NCBI GenBank assembly: GCA_019136135.1
Contig: JAGVUR010000091.1
Location: forward strand, 1 to 36,919
DNA length: 36,919 bases
Source of the DNA: Verrucomicrobiota bacterium
GTDB taxonomy: Bacteria > Verrucomicrobiota > Lentisphaeria > Oligosphaerales > Oligosphaeraceae
Direction of reading: 5' to 3'
Position numbers and translations under genes: made by a program. The notes under the pieces were generated by a model, which was not told where the DNA came from, did no database searches, and saw only the letters and a list, made by a program, of their open reading frames with translations. This document shows, in pieces, positions 33,293 to 36,919 of this stretch; the first letter of the stretch is position 1; each line of letters begins with the position of its first letter.

Positions 33293-34963
33293 TTACTCCG
33301 AAAAGACCACGAAATCCTTGACTGCGATCAGTCCATTTTCGTGACTTGAATACACCAAAGCCACAAACAATGGTCCTTTATACCCGTTTAGGCTCGCGGA
33401 ACGTCGAATTTGCCCATCCACGTACCAAGTAACCTTGTCTTCTTCTTTGACCAATCGATTGGTCATCACGAAGAAGGAATGCAGGTTTTCGTCACGAACA
33501 GCTTCCAGTTTCGGTGGCTTGCATGAGTCCGCTTGCTTCTCCTCGTCAACCTGGAGGATTTCGCCGCCGTGCATTTCGATCGTTCCCTTCCACTTCGGAA
33601 CGATGCCCTCAAAACTCGAAACGGCTCCGTCGCCAAGCAAGAGGATCGATTGCGTACACCGGGCATTGTGTCCGAAGCATCGCCATGCAACCTCGAACTT
33701 CCCTGGCAACGCCCGTTTCGCCAGCATCAAGGCAAGACTATGCTGATCCTTTGGGTAGCTCGTTATCCCATCCCCAAGTTGTTCCACCGTCGATGGATCC
33801 AAACGCCAATACACCCCACGTTGACCTTGCAACGTCAAGCCCGCGCCAACCGTGTCCCAAACACGCCAATCGCCAGGCTGAATCGAATCATACTCATACC
33901 ACGGAACAGCACTCCGAGACAACGACGACAAACGAGTCACCCGGTCAATCGACTCGCATTGCGAAAAATCCCAACCCGAAGGCAGCTTGACAGCAGCGGC
34001 GCAACCGCGAAAACTCCCGCCTAGCCAAACAATCACAAGCAAGGACAGGACAACGACAAGCCCCCCGCCAAAAACCCAAGGCAAAACCTTCCGCTCGCCA
34101 GTAACGCCTGACTCGAATATCCGCAAAAATGACTTCCGGAAATTCCGGCATGAACCAAAGCACTCTTCGGGATTCTCGGAACACGCCTCCAGCAAAAAAG
34201 CATTCAACGACTGCATCAGGGGATCGGCAAGCTGGTCGGAGCCAAAGACCAGATGCTTGACATCGTACATCCAACTGTCCTCGCGATCCCGAAGCATCCC
34301 AGTCGCGGAAATGTACGCCAACTTGCCCAAGGAGTACAAGTCCCATTTCATCCCGTAGTCGACGGTGCCGCCCATCTCAACCCAACTCGGACGAAACCCC
34401 TCAGTCCCAGTATAGCTTTGCCTCAATATATGAGGGGTCACAGTCCCAAAATCCGCGATTTTCGGAATGCCCTTCACGAACACCACGTTGTCCGGCTTCA
34501 GGTCACGATGGACCAAGCGCTTCCCGTGCAATGCCTCCAAACCATCCAGCAAGGCAAGAATAAGAGCTTTCAGCTGGATCGGATCAAGCCGTTTGTCCTG
34601 CAGTCTGGAATAAAGCGTATCAGGCTTGTAGCCATCTGCCCCACCAATGTCGTCAGCAGCCTCCATCAGGTAGCAATACGTATCCTCGAAATCCGCATCG
34701 TCTTCCACATAGACAAGATTCGTGACCGCGCCAAGCGACTTGCGCAACGTCTGGACACCACGCTTCTCGCGCTCCCAAGCGCCGCCCAAAGACGTCTTGT
34801 CGATTACCTTAAGGCACTTGCGAGTCCCATCCTTCGATTCGACAAGCCAAACGCGGCCGTAACCACCCGAACCGCATAGCTGCTTCACCGTCAATTCCTG
34901 GCGAGACAACCACCCGGCAACACATTCGGGAAACCCGTCTAATCTGGAAGATGAATCACTCAT
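33293..34963 (-). CDS. Transmembrane Ser/Thr protein kinase with extracytoplasmic lectin-like domain
   Basis: The 556-residue protein begins with a cytoplasmic Hanks-type kinase: glycine loop GSGGYGRVW (31-39), ATP-binding K52, catalytic HRDLKPDN (152-159, D154) and DFG (171-173), followed by a TGTEGFRPSWVE activation/P+1 segment. One membrane helix lies at about 295-315 (VLPWVFGGGLVVVLSLLVIVWLGG). The outer part (about 325-556) is a LamG/DUF1080-like beta sandwich (GKFEVAWRCFG, KVTWYVDGQIRRSASLNG), suggesting glycan sensing. The first 8 bases of the gene overlap the end of the anti-sigma-like gene (ATGAGTGA), implying coupling. With the ECF sigma factor upstream it probably forms a signalling unit in which phosphorylation controls the sigma factor or its inhibitor. 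The region coding for the lectin-like domain is less A/C biased than the kinase part. Confidence 0.9.
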   Translation of the reverse strand: MSDSSSRLDGFPECVAGWLSRQELTVKQLCGSGGYGRVWLVESKDGTRKCLKVIDKTSLGGAWEREKRGVQTLRKSLGAVTNLVYVEDDADFEDTYCYLMEAADDIGGADGYKPDTLYSRLQDKRLDPIQLKALILALLDGLEALHGKRLVHRDLKPDNVVFVKGIPKIADFGTVTPHILRQSYTGTEGFRPSWVEMGGTVDYGMKWDLYSLGKLAYISATGMLRDREDSWMYDVKHLVFGSDQLADPLMQSLNAFLLEACSENPEECFGSCRNFRKSFLRIFESGVTGERKVLPWVFGGGLVVVLSLLVIVWLGGSFRGCAAAVKLPSGWDFSQCESIDRVTRLSSLSRSAVPWYEYDSIQPGDWRVWDTVGAGLTLQGQRGVYWRLDPSTVEQLGDGITSYPKDQHSLALMLAKRALPGKFEVAWRCFGHNARCTQSILLLGDGAVSSFEGIVPKWKGTIEMHGGEILQVDEEKQADSCKPPKLEAVRDENLHSFFVMTNRLVKEEDKVTWYVDGQIRRSASLNGYKGPLFVALVYSSHENGLIAVKDFVVFSE

Positions 34964-35207
34964 CGTCCCCCGAAGAAACTTTTCCTGAATTGTACAAACC
35001 CGATTGAGTCACCGTCTCGCGGGCATGAACCAAACGAACCATCGTCTGGCCGATGTTCAACAACTCCTCCCGCTCCTTGCGCAATGCCTCCAAACGCTCA
35101 GAGCACAACGTGCATTTGCGCAAATGTATTGAGATCAATCCGCGACGAACCAAAGACACGTTCCCATCCAGATATTGCTCCAACTCTATCTCGTCAATAT
35201 GTTTCAT
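34956..35207 (-). CDS. Small zinc-finger anti-sigma-like protein
   Basis: The 83-residue soluble protein carries H28-x3-C32-x2-C35 (HLRKCTLC), the zinc motif of ZAS-type anti-sigma factors, after a helix of the expected type (IDEIELEQYLDGNVS). It has no membrane helix, so it would act as a cytoplasmic inhibitor or adaptor; the sensing role could be provided by the membrane kinase whose gene it overlaps by 8 bp. TCAAGGAGT, a ribosome-binding sequence that recurs in this window, precedes the ATG at 35207. It lies 16 bp after the ECF sigma gene, the usual arrangement for a cognate pair. Confidence 0.75.
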   Translation of the reverse strand: MKHIDEIELEQYLDGNVSLVRRGLISIHLRKCTLCSERLEALRKEREELLNIGQTMVRLVHARETVTQSGLYNSGKVSSGDDE

Positions 35208-35223
35208 GGCCTACTCCTTGATC

Positions 35224-35802
35224 TCACGCCTCAGACAATTCCTTGACCTTCTCACGCAGGCTATTCAACACTTCATTGCAATCGTTGTACACCGTCGCCA
35301 ACGAAACCTTCTGGAACTTCGCAACCTCCTTGGGATCCTTGTTCTCGAGACGGCACATCCTGAAAGCCTGCAACTTTCGAGGCTTGATCTCGCGACCCAA
35401 TTCCTCCAACGCCAACGAATACACATGAGCTTGCCATTCCTCCTCCTCGGCTTGCTCGCGACGCGCCTCCTCGTTCTCGTCAAAGGCTATGCCCTCTTCC
35501 AATTCCGTGTGGTTTGACAGCTTCTGGCGACGACGCAAGATCTGGAAGATGCAATGCTTGATAACCGTCCGCAAATAGTCGCGAAACCGCCCCATCTCAG
35601 GCTTGTACTCAAAATGATCCTGCGCCTTGAAAAAGGCGACCAGGACATCCTGGGACAGCTCCTGCTGCTCGTCCGGCGTCAAATGGTAGTCGTTCCCACG
35701 TAGCCAGATCAGAGGACCGTAGTAGCGCGTAAAGTACGCCCAGGCACTATCATCGCCTGATTTCATATCCGCCAACATCGACGGTATCGTCACAAAACCC
35801 AT
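35224..35802 (-). CDS. ECF-type RNA polymerase sigma factor
   Basis: The 192-residue product has sigma region 2 (about 18-92): WAYFTRYYGPLIW, ELSQDVLVAFFKAQDHFEY and FRDYLRTVIKHCIFQILRRRQK, and region 4 (about 130-188) with the helix-turn-helix KDPKEVAKFQKVSLATVYNDCNEVLNSL. Regions 1 and 3 are absent, as in ECF factors, and a Glu-rich linker (about 102-122) joins the two. It directs RNA polymerase to an unknown regulon; I did not find a shared promoter motif in this window. It lies 4 bp after the upstream unknown gene, whose stop overlaps its AAGGAG site, and 16 bp before the anti-sigma-like gene. ECF factors next to Ser/Thr kinases are known from Planctomycetes. Confidence 0.92.
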   Translation of the reverse strand: MGFVTIPSMLADMKSGDDSAWAYFTRYYGPLIWLRGNDYHLTPDEQQELSQDVLVAFFKAQDHFEYKPEMGRFRDYLRTVIKHCIFQILRRRQKLSNHTELEEGIAFDENEEARREQAEEEEWQAHVYSLALEELGREIKPRKLQAFRMCRLENKDPKEVAKFQKVSLATVYNDCNEVLNSLREKVKELSEA

Positions 35803-35806
35803 CGTT

Positions 35807-36919
35807 TCACTCCTTGACTAATTGCTCGAATACCTTCAAGTCTTCTTTTCTGCCACGCTTCCAAGCTATCACGCGCAAAGACATCACGACGTCCTCGCTC
35901 AAATTATCGCCCAAACGCCCCAGCTCGGAAACCAACTCGGCCAACTCCTTCTCATCGCCACCAGAATACGCCAATGCAGCATACCGACCACTGGAATAAT
36001 ATCCGCGAACGATAGCCTGAATCGACTCGGGAAGCTGCCTCCCGGACAAGCCCAAACGCTCCAAAAACGAAAGCAGCTCATGCAACTCACGGCTCGGACC
36101 ACCATCGCCACTCGCCTTGCGCAACTCCTCCTCCATCCGACGGCATAGCAAATCCTCGGCATCATCGTAGCGACCAGCCTTCAAACTCGAGGCAACCAAT
36201 ACCACAAAATAGGACGCATCCAAACTCAAGCAATAGGACGACAATCCGGCAAACAACTCGCCAACATCGCCGTCAACACCCTTGGACGATATCGCAAGGC
36301 AATACTCGCCGACCGCAAGCATCCCCCGGGCAACCTCAGAATCAAGGCCTGATGACAACAAGGAACGCAAGTCGTCACAGCAAACCGATACGCCGCGCAA
36401 GCTCGAAACATAATCTCCAGACAAGACATGTTCAGTCAAATACCCCATTAGCTCGCGACCAACCTGAGACGATATCGCACCTAACAACAAACGCCAATTC
36501 CGAGCAGAATGACGAGAATAACTTCCTGATTCGTCAAACAGTTTTCGCAATACGGAACCGCGAAGATCTCCAAAAACCAATTTCCCCTCGCGATAACCAC
36601 GAACCTTAATCACCGCATCCAAAGCCTTCGACAATTCCTTCCCGTCAACCATGAACCCCAAGCCCATCACAGGATCGTAATGCGATGCGCGATTGCCACG
36701 AAACGGTATCGATGACAACATCCGCGCACACTCCCATGACAATGCCTTAGCCGACAACAATTGCTTCACCTCGTCAATCGCCGCTTTCACGCCCGTTTCA
36801 CCAACACCATACGCAATCACTAAACACCCAGACTCGCCATCGGCATCCCGATAATCGCAATGGGACAACGATACCCCGTCACCAACAGCCACAAGACCAC
36901 GTGACATCCGATCAAGCAA
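35807..36919 (-). CDS. Unknown, mostly helical protein (5' end outside window)
   Basis: The frame is open from the right window edge to a stop at 35807, 370 codons, and the true start probably lies outside. The sequence is not recognised. It is leucine- and serine-rich with many amphipathic helices, and the second half (about 200-370) has a repeated helix-pair character (GMLAVGEYCLAISSKG, YFVVLVASSLKAGRYDDAEDLL, AIVRGYYSSGRYAALAYSGG) that would suit an alpha-solenoid, TPR-like scaffold. No membrane helix or signal peptide is seen in the visible part. Only 4 bp separate it from the ECF sigma gene, so it belongs to the same operon and may be a scaffold or sensor for it. This is positional inference. 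Confidence 0.7.
   Translation of the reverse strand: MLDRMSRGLVAVGDGVSLSHCDYRDADGESGCLVIAYGVGETGVKAAIDEVKQLLSAKALSWECARMLSSIPFRGNRASHYDPVMGLGFMVDGKELSKALDAVIKVRGYREGKLVFGDLRGSVLRKLFDESGSYSRHSARNWRLLLGAISSQVGRELMGYLTEHVLSGDYVSSLRGVSVCCDDLRSLLSSGLDSEVARGMLAVGEYCLAISSKGVDGDVGELFAGLSSYCLSLDASYFVVLVASSLKAGRYDDAEDLLCRRMEEELRKASGDGGPSRELHELLSFLERLGLSGRQLPESIQAIVRGYYSSGRYAALAYSGGDEKELAELVSELGRLGDNLSEDVVMSLRVIAWKRGRKEDLKVFEQLVKE

Overview
The window looks like chromosomal DNA of a carbohydrate-degrading, PVC-group bacterium, most plausibly Lentisphaerota or Kiritimatiellota. This rests on gene content only: many secreted glycoside hydrolases and lectin-like proteins, DUF4159 and DUF4091 proteins, a PD40 propeller/dihaem protein related to hydrazine synthase alpha, an FG-GAP protein, and an ECF sigma factor beside a transmembrane Ser/Thr kinase. 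No rRNA, tRNA, phage or transposase gene was recognised.

Layout. (1) 1-2333 (-): 5' part of a GH106 rhamnosidase-like gene. (2) 2583-6679 (+): DUF4159 protein, stand-alone NFACT-R protein, RuvC and a RACo-type corrinoid activator, tightly packed behind a good sigma-70-like promoter. (3) 19328-6923 (-): six closely spaced genes (secreted MBL-fold enzyme, GDPD, HzsA-related cytochrome, lectin-like protein, GH42-like enzyme, DUF4091/GH123-like enzyme), probably one glycan-degradation operon. (4) 20990-19528 (-): hipBA toxin-antitoxin with a promoter bracketed by two identical operators. (5) 21170-22630 (+): GH28 polygalacturonase-like gene. (6) 26978-22306 (-): a type I dehydroquinate-dehydratase-like gene, a YcxB-like membrane protein and a GH71/GH99-like LamG enzyme. 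(7) 27251-32725 (+): trkA, trkH and an FG-GAP/LamG secreted protein. (8) 36919-33293 (-): unknown helical protein (partial), ECF sigma factor, zinc anti-sigma-like protein and a membrane Ser/Thr kinase with an external lectin-like domain.

The most unusual content is non-coding. A composite repeat sits in all three convergent gene junctions (6.7, 22.7 and 32.9 kb). It consists of a strong palindrome (arms GAGTACGAGCACCC), a tandem array of 9-10 bp units starting TCCGAC (4, 22 and 29 copies), a conserved linker with a small GAAAC/GTTTC hairpin, and a second palindrome. Array variants run in the same order in the two long copies. In the middle copy the right half is missing and the array runs directly into the GH71-like gene, removing its expected stop and adding a Ser-Asp-Lys/Gly tail plus a tail antisense to the GH28 gene. 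I do not recognise this element.

The + strand is rich in A and C over T and G across many genes of both orientations, suggesting a replication-linked skew, but several genes lack it, giving the window a mosaic look.
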